The position numbers and the translations under genes were made by a program. The notes beneath the pieces are model-generated. The model saw only the letters and a list, made by a program, of their open reading frames with translations, was not told the origin of the DNA and did not search any database. From Strongylocentrotus purpuratus (lineage: Eukaryota; Echinodermata; Echinoidea; Camarodonta; Strongylocentrotidae), in contig NW_022145609.1 in NCBI RefSeq assembly GCF_000002235.5, positions 12,678,328 to 12,742,327 of the forward strand: 64,000 bases of DNA, given 5' to 3'. Shown here in pieces: positions 25,701-35,550 of the stretch (position 1 is its first letter; each line of letters starts with the position of its first letter).

Positions 25701-28700
25701 ACGTTCTGGTGTAACTGTAAAGCATCGATCTGCTTGGTGTATGAACTTTTTTGTTGTTTTACCAATAGATTGTATAACAAAGCAATTATTTCTAATTTTC
25801 AGAGACAGATATATTGAAGAGACATTGAAAAGAGGGTTGTGAATTTCAGTGAAAATAATATAATTTTTTCTTAATCATTAATTGATTAGTTTATTTTGTA
25901 TATTGTTCAGCCTTTTGTATACTTGTTGTTAAAATATACTTTGAAACAGCTGCCACTTTACTTTAGTACTACAGTTATTTTTACATCATTGTTGTTGTCA
26001 TTTTTAAAGACAGTTATTTTTACATCATTAATTTGTTTTATTTGAACATTTTAATGTTCTCACGTCATATTTCTTCATTTAATGTCCTTAACATTTACTG
26101 CATGGTTCCTCCATGACTTTTTTTTGTGAGTCTTGTAAACGTTTGTTTGCACGATTATTGTTTTTCACATTTTCATCTTTCTTATTTTCATGCACGTACA
26201 CAAGTAGAACAGAAGCATGCTGTATGTCCAAATAGGTTTTGAAGAAGCAGTACCGATAGATGTTTCAGTTCAAGTACAAAAGGAGCAATAGCTAAAGTCG
26301 TATACTGTATAAAGATATTTTCAAATAAATTGGAATATCATATTGTTAATTTTTGCTTGAATCTTAATGTCTCTTGTGAATTGACATGAGTTTTCATAAA
26401 TACTACACAAATATAATTTGAACCATTGTATTCAATTCCATCTACATGTTACAGCTGAAAACAACTTCCAAACATTAACTATGGTTTCCGTTGTCATAGG
26501 ATGGACATGATTAGTTAACAAAAACAATGATTAATTGTTTTTATGCTTCCACCCACCGAAGATGGTGCCAGAGGCATACTGTTTTAAGCTACAGCGTCAC
26601 TTAAAATATGGTGAACTTGAAGAACTTTTGATTTTGTATTGCTTTATTGTCAATCTTCAATAAAGGAACACAGTATAAACATAAAGAATTGCACAGTCAC
26701 AGACATATTATAAGAGTAGTCCAGGTCATGGCTCATAACTGCCAATGCAGGACATACAATACAAAACATATAAGACGTAGAGACGTTATAAAACATGATT
26801 GCCGAATAAATGAACAAAAAAATGATAGGTTTTGTGTATTTTTGAGGTTTGGAATGTTGTAGTATCACTCTATCTCTGTGTTTGATGACCTCTTATGACT
26901 ATACAGCTCTGTCTTTGTTTGACCCCCATCCTCCACTCTCTCTTGTCTGTCACCTCTCCCTTTCAAACGTCCGTCCGTTCGTTCGTTCGTTCGTTCATCC
27001 TTCTTGCCAAACCTTGACCAATCCTCCAATTCTCTTGACCACAAGGAGGAAAGAGCAAGTCAGTCGAGCTGGAAGACGTCAAGTTTCACCAGTGCGTGCG
27101 TCTCTCCCGCTTTGAAAACGATCGTACCATCTCCTTCATACCGCCCGACGGGGAGTTTGAACTCATGTCCTACAGACTCAACACCCATGTGAGTGACTGC
27201 CCTAGTTAAACATCTTGACCAAGCCCACTCGCTCAGTTCAGTTGACTTTTCCATGAATGGCGCTGATTCTCGGAGTGAGAAAGGAATAAAGCCAACTTTG
27301 CGTAGATGGCCGTTTGTTCAAAACATAATAAACAAAAAAAATTACAGTTAACGAGACACTTTGAAAGAGTTTGTGAATGGTCCAGATTTTTAAATGCAAT
27401 ATGTACTGTATAATGGAGACTGTTTAAAGTTTTGTGAAAGGTCTAGATATATAAAATTTGCTTTCTGCAAAGTTATCCAACAGAATTCATTAGGTATTCC
27501 TATAGTAAATTTCTGTACTGTTACAAAACGCTGGTTTGTAACAGTGATGATAGTGATGATGAGGATGAGGATGATGATGATAAGAGTAACGATGGTGATA
27601 TTGATGGTGATGTCGATGATGATGATGATGTTGATCAGGAAGAGGATGATGACAATGATGGCGGTACCTCAATCTGAATCTTGCTCTCAATCATTCACCC
27701 CAAATATTAACCTCTACAGGTCAAACCTCTAATCTGGATCGAGTCGGTCATTGAGCGTCACTCTCATTCTCGAGTGGAGTACATGATCAAAGCAAAGAGC
27801 CAGTTCAAGAGGAGATCGACGGCAAACAATGTGGACGTCATCATTCCAGTCCCTAGCGATGCAGACTCACCCAAGTTCAAAACGACGGTGGGCTTTGCCA
27901 AGTACATGCCTGAGAAGAATGCTGTGGTTTGGCATATCAAGTCTTTCCCGGTGAGTGCATCATTAGGACCGACTTTCTTATCCAAATTGTGACATTTAAT
28001 TGCATCCCATTTCATTCCAATGTGAAATTCTAGATGAAATGATTAGATTTTCATGAAAGAGACTGATTCGTTTTCAAAACGTGACATTTAAATTGTGTTA
28101 CATTGATTTCCCATGTTTAAACTACATGAAAATAGCAATATTTTGTGACAAAAGCTGGTGTTCGTTTACAAATCGTGACATTTATATTTTGTCACATTTA
28201 GTTCCTATGTTCTAAGCTATATGAAAAGAGTAAATTTGTATGACTAAGACTGATTTTCGTTTTTGAATGGTGTCACATTTAGTTCCGATGTGTAAATCTG
28301 TATGAAAGAGGCAAATTTTCATGACAGAGACTGATTCGTTTTCAATTACCACATTTAAATTGTGTCACGTTTAGTTCCTTTGTGTAAAACTTCATGAAAC
28401 GAACAAATATTCATGACAAGGGAAAATAATCTTTGATCAAGAACTCTTTGCATGGCCTCATTAGTGGGGCAGCAAAAAATCAAAAGGTCTAGAAGTTTGT
28501 GGTAGATTGAAAATTCAAACAGAATTGTGTTAATACAGTGCCACGGCTGAAGCCTTAATATATTTCTTGTAATAGTACAAGTGGGACTGAGTAGATAATT
28601 AGACAATTGTGAGAACATGAAGTAAAACTTAAATTCATTGATTTCTTTTGTCGTTTGTTTTGCTATGTATTAGGGAGGCAAGGAATTTCTAATGAGAGCT

Positions 28701-29308
28701 CACTTCAACCTCCCCAGTGTGCAAGCAGAGGAAGCAGAGGGTAGACCTCCAATCAGCGTCAAGTTTGAGATACCTTACTTCACAACATCAGGCATTCAGG
28801 TGAGCCATCTTAGATTACAAATTTTCACAACCAATCACAACCCTTTCAAGATAATTTCTCATGTTTTATCAGTATAAAATATATATTCTATGAAATCTAT
28901 GTTTACATAAAATCATCTTCATTTGGAGAAATCATTTCTTACCTTAGGCCTGTATGTTTACAATCTATATTAAATCTTGGAATGTCTGCCATTGTGAACT
29001 GTTCTTTTAAATGCAGAAAATGGATATCGGTGAACTCCATTTTGTAGAGAACTCTTCATGCTATATCAAAGCCTTGTATACATGGACAAATGCAATAGCG
29101 TGAAAGTCTCCACATATACACACAACCAGTGCGTTTATCTTCATCACCTTGAAGCAGCACTTACACTGGAAGAAGAAGTGTTTATTTTGATGTCATCTTT
29201 ATCTTTCAGGTTCGGTATCTGAAGATCATTGAAAAGAGTGGTTACCAAGCGTTACCATGGGTGAGATACATCACACAGAATGGAGACTACCAAGTCAGAG
29301 TGCAGTAA
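19790..29308 (+). CDS. AP1M1: AP-1 complex subunit mu-1, ten coding exons
   Basis: Encodes the medium chain of the AP-1 clathrin adaptor, which binds YxxPhi cargo signals at the trans-Golgi network and endosomes. Exons: 19790-19831, 20603-20759, 21292-21359, 22210-22340, 23969-24113, 25125-25251, 27046-27188, 27720-27950, 28674-28799, 29210-29308. All introns are GT-AG with phases that join exactly, giving 422 aa (human 423). The product starts [14 protein letters not shown] and ends [19 protein letters not shown] plus RVQ. Residues 1-140 are the longin-like domain and about 168-420 the mu homology domain. The Asp and Trp of the tyrosine-signal pocket are present (D173, W407, matching human D174 and W408). 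[22 protein letters not shown] and [16 protein letters not shown] are near-identical to vertebrate mu1. Introns carry a SINE, MITEs, a partial exon-4 copy and a donor repeat, listed separately. Confidence 0.97.
20281..20322 (+). repeat. C homopolymer in mu1 intron 1
   Basis: A run of about 14 C at 20308 within intron 1 (19832-20602). A similar G run occurs at about 19915. Intron 1 otherwise shows nothing I can name. Confidence 0.6.
20983..21000 (+). repeat. G homopolymer in mu1 intron 2
   Basis: About 18 consecutive G within intron 2 (20760-21291). It may form a G-quadruplex in the nascent RNA because it is on the coding strand. Intron 2 is otherwise unremarkable. Confidence 0.7.
21498..21785 (-). 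mobile_element. tRNA-derived SINE with a LINE-type 3' tail
   Basis: Lies in mu1 intron 3, antisense to the gene. The head carries a Pol III A box (TGGTCTAGTGG, minus strand of 21765-21775) and B box (GGTACGATTCC, minus strand of 21721-21731) at tRNA-like spacing, within a tRNA-like 5' region. The body continues to a tail reading CCTTGAGCACTTTG, TGGATGTGTGAGCC and ATATAAATATCC. That tail closely resembles the 3' ends of the LINEs at 14797-15735 and 36343-39737, which implies mobilisation by that LINE group. It is not a working tRNA gene: the acceptor stem does not pair and the molecule runs on into the body. Confidence 0.82.
22405..22460 (+). pseudogene. Partial duplicate of mu1 exon 4 (3' part) in intron 4
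   Basis: Translates as [18 protein letters not shown] plus GA, against [18 protein letters not shown] plus GA at the end of exon 4 (22285-22340). The reading frame is open and the base differences are partly synonymous. It is followed by GCAGGT where exon 4 has GTAAGT, so only a non-canonical GC donor would be available. No acceptor is evident just upstream (GGTTAGGCCGATGAC holds a weak TTAG). It is probably a relic of a small tandem duplication. Use as an alternative exon end cannot be excluded. Confidence 0.8.
22475..22871. mobile_element. MITE with 83-bp terminal inverted repeats in mu1 intron 4
   Basis: 22475-22557 and 22789-22871 are reverse complements with one difference. They begin GGGCAATTCCACGGTAACGG. 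Both outer flanks are TGTT, a possible 4-bp target duplication. The 397-bp element has no coding capacity. The near identity of the arms suggests a recent insertion. It lies 14 bp after the exon-4 duplicate. Confidence 0.9.
24155..24190 (+). repeat. ATTT microsatellite in mu1 intron 5
   Basis: Short run of TTTA/ATTT repeats within intron 5 (24114-25124). Confidence 0.7.
24333..24498. mobile_element. Candidate MITE with GGGCCC-type ends in mu1 intron 5
   Basis: The left side has CATCGCATAAAACTTACCA then GATAACTTT. The right end, reverse-complemented, has GGGCCCCATTGCATAAAGC, TTACCA and GATAACTTT. About 35 bp of each arm align with some mismatches. Target duplication is not clear. Ends of this GGGCCC kind recur at 18291 and 29416. 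Confidence 0.6.
25248..25376 (+). repeat. 39-bp tandem repeat that includes the exon-6 splice donor
   Basis: GGCAGTAAGTA recurs exactly every 39 bp. The real donor GT is at 25252 and copies are at 25291 and 25330. A degenerate fourth copy (GGCAGTATTA) is at 25369. The intervening GTATATAGTCGCATATTGAA is also repeated. The three donors are identical over at least ten bases. Use of a downstream copy would add AGT AAG TAA to the message, an immediate stop. Confidence 0.9.
25377..27045 (+). other. Remainder of mu1 intron 6
   Basis: AT-rich intron sequence. A CGTT tetranucleotide run (TTCGTTCGTTCGTTCG) lies at about 26977-26996 and a pyrimidine-rich stretch precedes exon 7. No conserved element was recognised. 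Confidence 0.5.
27540..27665 (+). repeat. GAT-rich microsatellite in mu1 intron 7
   Basis: Degenerate GATGAT/GATGGT repeats just before exon 8. The acidic or histidine-rich frames across it are low-complexity artefacts. Confidence 0.8.
27951..28673 (+). repeat. Diverged tandem repeat in mu1 intron 8
   Basis: Units with GTGACATTTAAATTGTGTCAC, in part, followed by TTTAGTTCC.ATGT and CATGAAA recur about every 80-100 bp between about 27985 and 28410 (four to five copies, strongly diverged). Confidence 0.55.
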
Positions 29309-29415
29309 CCCCCAATCCCACCAATCAAAACAGTCCTCTTACTCACTCGTATCACCATGACATCATCATCAACCAATAAGAAATGAGCTTACATAGTAGG
29401 ACAGCTTACTGATCC

Positions 29416-29563
29416 GGGCCCTGTTTCATGAAACTTGATATCAATCACAAATGCTAAGATTCTATGAATGATTAGCTCTTAGCCAATCAGAGGCCACAAT
29501 TTCAGTAGCTTGTAACAGTTATTATAACTTATTTTCGATAAACAGTCTTATGAAACCGGGCCC
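29416..29563. mobile_element. Short MITE with GGGCCC..TTTCATGAAAC ends
   Basis: The left end GGGCCCTGTTTCATGAAAC and the reverse complement of the right end, AGGGCCCGGTTTCATAAGAC, match with a small offset. Length is about 148 bp and the inside is AT-rich. No target duplication is evident. It sits about 110 bp after the mu1 stop codon and probably lies in the 3' UTR. Confidence 0.65.
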
Positions 29564-29653
29564 TGCAGGTGTGGGTCGCCTTCTGGAAGGAGGCTGGTCT
29601 GCCTATGTAGTTAATGTGCATACTCACATGGTGTGTAATGTCATATCTGGAGA

Positions 29654-29708
29654 GCCAGAAGGGCATTAACTCTATGGAGAAAAAAAATTGAGTTAGTGCC
29701 CTTCTGGC
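29654..29708 (+). repeat. Stem-loop with 19-bp stem
   Basis: GCCAGAAGGGCATTAACTC (29654-29672) pairs with GAGTTAGTGCCCTTCTGGC (29690-29708) with one G:T-type change and a 17-nt loop rich in A. It lies in the presumed mu1 3' UTR. It could be a foldback relic, or an RNA structure if transcribed. Confidence 0.8.
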
Positions 29709-30184
29709 TTTCACCAGAAGATGTTATAATTGTCCTTTTGAATTGAAATAATGGATATGCTTTTAATGCTAGTTGCTATGTCCATTATGAAATGGAAAAA
29801 TGGGAATGCTTGTTACTAAAGATTTATTCCATATGCAATGCAATCATTTATGGAAATGCAAAACATAACACACATGTCTTGCATATATGTACGGAACAAT
29901 TGAAAAAGTAATGTGGTTATGAAAAACTCTCTTAGTGAAACTTTCCAGGTTGTAAATTTGCAATAGCAAAATTGATATAATATAGTGTACAGATTTTGTA
30001 CATGTACAGTATGCGAATCTGACTCACTTTGATTTTTTGTTGAAATTTTTAATTTTAGGCATATTTTGAACAACTGGCTCTTATAAAAAGGAGTCACTTT
30101 CTTTCCTTCATTCGTTCAGTACCTATATGTCACCTTGGGATAGCAGGCAAATTTAGCTGAGATTAAAGGATATTGAAAAATAAA

Positions 30185-31788
30185 TCATTATATTCTATAT
30201 TCTAGTTAAACTTAGATTAAAGGATCAACCAAAAAATTGAATTTTCTTTTTGCACAATCTTATTGTTGTGCAGTCTTGATGCTCATGATGGGTATAACAG
30301 AAAATTCAGTACCTGGGCTAGGGAATAGAGAATATCATTGGTATGTAGTGAGGTGATGTTGGAGCCAAAGATTGTTGAAAGTGAGAAACTATTTGTGCCC
30401 TACATGTATTTGAGTACTCATCCTCGTTCTAGAATCTAGTTCATATTCTATCCTAGAATTATAGTTTCTAATACATGTCATTCTGTTCTTGGCTTGTGAG
30501 GCTACTTTTGAGATCTTATTTTTGTGTGGAAAATTCTTCATTCCCTGTCTGGACATAGGATAGCATCTTCTTGTATGTGAGTCGTCAATCACACTGTATT
30601 TGCACCTAACTTTATTGTATTCTTCACTCATTTTGAATGGGTCATACGTGCATGTGATACACGACCAATTATTAAAGTAGAATATATCTGTTACGAAAAA
30701 CAGGATTTATGTAAACACTAATGCTAATCTTGAGTTCTGGTAATGCAGCTTCTAATCTAGAGTACCCAGTAACTAGCCTAAATTGTGTAGGAAATTTTTC
30801 TTTCGACCATTAAACGTCGACTAATAACAACAAATATATTGTTGATAATCGCATTTACTAGTAGAGACACAACACACACATATATATGCACATAGGGGAC
30901 TGCATGTTCCTTTATATTTCATTGCTCAATACTTAACTATTAATGTGGCAGACATCATATATTTGAACTTATGAACATTCAATGCAAGTTTTGTTTTGTT
31001 CTGTCAGAAATTCAGAATGTTATTTCCTCCATTACTAGAACTCAAGATTTCCTATAGCTTGATTATTTATTACATGTGATATACCAGTAACTTTTTGTAA
31101 GCTGGTTAATAACATCTATCTTATAATTTCAGATCCAGTAAGTACTATTATATACTTTTGGGCATGTTCATGAAAATATATGTCACCTTTTTTTTCTTCT
31201 TTTTTCCCCAAGTCTGTAGTATCTAGGTTCAGTCATTAGGAAAATGACATGAGATATAAAACTCTTCAAATTATAATTACAAATCCTGAACCTTTGAATA
31301 ATCAGAAAAATTATATTTTGTATGTTTATGTTATGTTGCTGCTCTAAATATTGTCTTAAATTCCTTTGTAAACATCACCTATTTAATCAGAAATGGTCAA
31401 TATGATTTATATTTGTTGATTATGTTGATTGTGTGGACATCGTCATGCATTGTCCTCAAAGCCTTAACTGTATAATAGTTATAGAAGAGTTAAGGGCAGA
31501 TCTTTTATTTACTTAACACAAACGTTTTCTTAATCATCAAAATCCTTGAAATGTTCCTATATAGTACATGTATGTTTATTATTGACTAAAATTTCAGTAG
31601 AACTTCCTTTGTTCATGTCCTGATATTGGGTGACTTTAGGCAATTATGTAAATCATGAGATTATTAGGGATGAACAAATAAATGTACTATGAAGACATGT
31701 CATTATTGCTTTGTTGAATGAGTGCATCTGCTGTCTTGTGTGCTATACATTGTTTCACTCTGGGGTTTTGGGGTGTGTTTTTAAGGCC
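30185..31788. other. Intergenic stretch, nothing recognised
   Basis: AT-rich, low in CpG, without coding signal, repeat structure or RNA gene that I can support. Part may belong to a longer mu1 3' UTR. Confidence 0.5.
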
Positions 31789-31789
31789 A

Positions 31790-31838
31790 ACATCTTCTCT
31801 CTCTCCCTCCTCTCTCTCTCTCTCTCCTCCTTCTTTGT

Positions 31839-31901
<63 letters not shown>

Positions 31902-31918
31902 CCTCCCTCCTACCCCTG
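31790..31918 (+). repeat. CT/GA microsatellite
   Basis: About 125 bp dominated by (CT)n with occasional CC and TT interruptions. The serine/leucine-rich and arginine/glutamate-rich frames here are artefacts. Confidence 0.95.
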
Positions 31919-32999
31919 CTCCTTTGTCTTCCCATTTCCCTCTTAAAAAGCCTGCCAAGAACAAAACAAAAAAGAGGGTAACAACAAGAACATACTAACA
32001 AATATACATTTAATTATTTCTCACTGATTTTAATGATGTTTGAGTTCAACAAAAAGATAACAAAAACCATTTGCTTTTCCTGACAGCTCGTAAACATAGC
32101 CTTTGTCTGAAAATATGCTTGCAAGCAGACTATCACCATCTGTGCATGTAACCAAAGAAAATTATTAAAATGAACATCAATACTCATTAAAATTTAAGAT
32201 AAATTTACACTTTCAAGATTTTTTTCATTGAAGAAAATATATGAATTATGAGGATCATATTCCCACATATATGTTCTCTAGAAACAAATTAAATATGGTT
32301 GAGAAACAATATCTCATTAAAGAGAATAAACGGTCGTACTTAAAATAGAATATTTACATATTTACACATGTGCAGCCTTTAAAAACAATTCACCTTTAAA
32401 TGACGCCCAGCAAAGAGAAACTGTTTTCTTTTGTTATAAGTCCGTGAGAGCAATATTGCAATTCCTTCAATTTTCTCAAACTTCCTTTATAACTACCCAG
32501 AAATTTGGAAGCTTACTTTTGTAAGAGATCGTCTGAACAAAAAGATGAATCTTGGCAATTGATTTGTGACATCCGTCATTTCCTCATCAATCTTGGTTGC
32601 ATGATAAATTATTCACAAGTACCAATGAAATACATTTACAGGGCACAATCATATTAAGAAATTAAATCTTTTCAACTTCAACTACTTTGAAACGCAACCT
32701 GTACATGAATGTCGATGGTTAAAGTAGTACAAATTAAGAATAACAAAATTTGAACTCTTGATAGTTGACAAGCACTTACACAAATAGAAAGGTCACCCCC
32801 ACAAAAAAGGACAATGGAAAATGTCAATCACAAAGTAAACTTTTTACTCGTCTTGGTCGGCTAATGAAACAAATATTGGACTGCTACGGTCGACTTTAAC
32901 CACAGGTACAATGTGATGGTACAAAATATGTTGAAACAATTATAGTATAGGATTTCCATCCATAGCAGACAAAGTGTTACAGAATGGCACTTAAATAAA
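31919..32999. other. Intergenic stretch, nothing recognised
   Basis: AT-rich unique-looking sequence with no supportable feature. Confidence 0.5.
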
Positions 33000-33175
33000 G
33001 GCAAGGTATTCTACTGACACTACTTCGGATTTATGTATACTGCCATCTGCTGCTCACAATGTCCCCATGTGTCGACAACCACGTCCCACAATGCATCACC
33101 AACTGATGCTTGGGTATAGGAACCGGAAATCACTCTATGAACAACTTCACCAAAAGATGGCGCAATTGAAAATAC
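33000..33175 (-). repeat. Dispersed ~180-bp repeat, copy 1
   Basis: The reverse complement aligns with 61507-61690 through GCGCCATCT, ATTTCCGGTTCCT, GATGCATTGTGGGAC, GTCGACACATGGGGACA and GGCAGTATACATAAAT blocks. Identity looks high over about 110 bp. Origin unknown; it may be an old non-autonomous element. Confidence 0.75.
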
Positions 33176-33600
33176 ATTACAGCAGTGGTAGCGACGATGT
33201 CAATAAAATACCCTTCCTTTAATAAAAGAATATGATTATTCATTACTATGAAGTAGGGATTGGAAAGGATGCACAGAAATAGTTTATAAGTCTTGGTCCA
33301 GTAATACTGATGTAATACCAAATTAATCCATATCTTTTACAACTTAAGCCTCCTGAATTTGGTGATTACTTTGGGCTTGTGCAACAGAGCCCTGTCAATG
33401 AATACATATAGCTCAATGAAAATACAGTCCATGATCAAATAATGTTCTACATGTACATGATATGAGTATGCAAACTTGAAATTTCATAAATATCATATCT
33501 TCATAGTTCATCTTCCTACAGAAATTAACTAGATGGAATTTTGACTGCGCGCAGTCGAAAATGATGCCTCCGCCATAGAGCAATTTAAACAAGTTTGGAG

Positions 33601-34640
33601 TTTAAATCTCCAGTGGTTCTTGAGATATCATGATAACGATCTCAATGTATGGAATTTCATAAGTTGACCTCTGTGACCCTTGACCTTTGACCTACGTGCT
33701 CCAAAATCTAATCAGATTGTCTTCCTATGGTGATACACACTATCATTAAGTTTGAAGTTTAAATCTCCAGTGGTTCTTGAGATATTATGATATGGTGATA
33801 CATACTATACTATCATTAAGTTTGAAGTGAAAATTCTCCAGTTGTTCTTGAGATATCGCGATAACGATCTCAATGTATGGAATTTCATAAGTTGACCGCT
33901 GTGACCCTTGACCTTTGACCTACGTGCTCCAAAATCTAATCAGATTGTCTTCCTATGGTGATACACACTATCATTAAGTTTGAAGTTTAAATCTCCAGTG
34001 GTTCTTGAGATATTATGATAACAATCTCAATGTATGGAATTTCATAAGTTGACCTCTGTGACCCTTGACCTTTGACCTACGTGCTCCAAAATCTACTCAG
34101 ATCGTCTTCCTATGGTGATACATACTATCCTTAAGTTTGAAGTTTTTACATCTCCAGTGGTTCTTGAGATATCATGATAACAATCTCAATGTATGGAATT
34201 TCATAAGTTGACCTCTATGACCCTTGACCTTTGACCTACGTGCTCCAAAATCTAATCAGATTGTTTTCCTATAGTGATACACACTATCACTAAGTTTGAA
34301 GTTTAAATCTCCAGTGGTTCTTGAGATATCATGATAACAATCTCAATGTATGGAATTTCATAAGTTGACCTCTGTGACCCTTGACCTTTGACATACGTGC
34401 TCCAAAATCTAATCAGATCGTCTTCCTATGGTGATACATACTATCCTTAAGTTTGAAGTTTAAATCTCAAATGGTTCTTGAGATATCGCGCTAACAAACT
34501 CAATACAAGGAATTTCATAAGTTGACCTCTGTGACCTGTGACCTTTGACCTACGTACTCCAAAATCTAATCAGATCGTCTTCCTATGGTGATGAATACTA
34601 TTCCCGAGTCTTAAGTTTAAATCTTAAATGGTTCTTGAGA
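33601..34640 (+). repeat. 157-bp tandem repeat carrying nuclear-receptor-type half-sites
   Basis: GGAATTTCATAAGTTGACC recurs six times. Its AATTTCAT starts at 33653, 33881, 34038, 34197, 34354 and 34511. Spacing is 157-159 bp except the first, which holds an extra partial unit. Each unit contains TGACCT-CTG-TGACCC-T-TGACCT-T-TGACCT or a close variant: four half-sites of the AGGTCA class on the complementary strand. The last pair is a perfect DR1. Variants include TGACCG in copy 2, CTATGACCC in copy 4, TGACAT in copy 5 and TGACCTGTGACC in copy 6. Confidence 0.92.
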
Positions 34641-34652
34641 TATTGTGATAAC

Positions 34653-34697
34653 GGTCAAACGGGACGGACGTACGGACGTACGGACGTACGGACGGAC
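34653..34697 (+). repeat. GGACGTAC microsatellite
   Basis: Short run of GGACGTAC repeats just inside the right end of the element. Confidence 0.8.
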
Positions 34698-34870
34698 AAC
34701 CCGAAAACATGATGCCTCCGGCACCACCTTCGGTGGCGGAGGCATAAAAATTATGTCATAGTATTCATCTTCTTATGTATATTGTCACTTTATGTCCAAT
34801 TTCCCTAGTATAATGAACTAGCTTACATAAAATAAAATAAACAATAGTAAAAAATTATTTTAAAAAAAAC

Positions 34871-34876
34871 TTTATT
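34871..34876 (-). terminator. ELOF1: Polyadenylation signal AATAAA of ELOF1
   Basis: AATAAA on the minus strand, about 360 nt after the ELOF1 stop codon, followed by a T-rich GTTTTTTTT element as expected downstream. It is the first canonical signal after the stop. This predicts a short 3' UTR. Confidence 0.65.
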
Positions 34877-35233
34877 TTTCATGGCTTTAGATTGCATCCC
34901 CAGGAGTTCTAATTCACCTTTGACATTTCCATTTCTTACCCTGTGAATAAGCCATTCCACATTATAACTTGATCAAACTTTTTAATTAAATTGATGTTCA
35001 GTCCACAAATTAAAGTAGGCCCATTCTCTCATGAATATATGGGTTCACAAGTATGTCCGCTATGTATTTGCACGGTAGATTGTGAAGATTTACACTTTCC
35101 CAATTGTAAGAAAATCAGGTACATGTACGATCAGAGACATGTTAGAAAGTGTCCACAATATGGGCCGGGGGAACTGAGGTACGAGTATGTGAGGTACGGC
35201 CGTGGGGAGGGGTTGGGGGTGACGTCACGTTCG

Positions 35234-35517
35234 CTAGGCATTCGCTTGTTCACATGCATCTATCCAGTCGCTGTATACATCCACAGGTTCAGATAGGTCT
35301 GTGTAGGCAGCAAGTCAAGGAATTCAACCACGTGTGAACATGCTCTTGTATAGAACAAGATTTAAAAACAAACATGCAACAACAAACACAACTCGGTCAT
35401 CAACATTTAATTTAGTAAGAAATGGCAGTGATACGAGGCACATGGAGTGAAAAAAAAGGTGTAGACACAGAAAGAAGACAGAAGAGACAGGAAAGAGAGA
35501 CAGACAGACAGACAGAC

Positions 35518-35550
<33 letters not shown>

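Larger units (their letters stand above)
29309..30184 (+). other. Presumed 3' UTR of the mu1 gene
   Basis: Begins after the TAA at 29306-29308. A first AATAAA is at 30179-30184 and another AATAAA lies near 31676, so the transcript end is not fixed. Contains a MITE and a hairpin, listed separately. Confidence 0.4.
33543..34745. mobile_element. Repeat element with six 157-bp tandem units and terminal GATGCCTCCG motifs
   Basis: Begins near the palindrome GACTGCGCGCAGTC (33543-33556), then CGAAAATGATGCCTCCGCC. Six tandem units follow, then a (GTACGGAC)n run, then CCGAAAACATGATGCCTCCG and a terminal hairpin (34712-34745, 14-bp stem, one mismatch). The terminal motifs at both sides are direct copies. 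The structure suggests a non-autonomous mobile element whose core has expanded in tandem. No target duplication was found and the superfamily is unknown. Confidence 0.65.

Noticed and set aside
27394-27732. Methionine- and histidine-rich frames
   Set aside because: Translations of a GAT microsatellite in mu1 intron 7.
31687-32001. Serine/leucine- and arginine/glutamate-rich frames
   Set aside because: Translations of a CT/GA microsatellite. The same reason applies to the frames over 13306-13704, 35324-35846, 52491-52943, 54188-54993 and 57701-58003.
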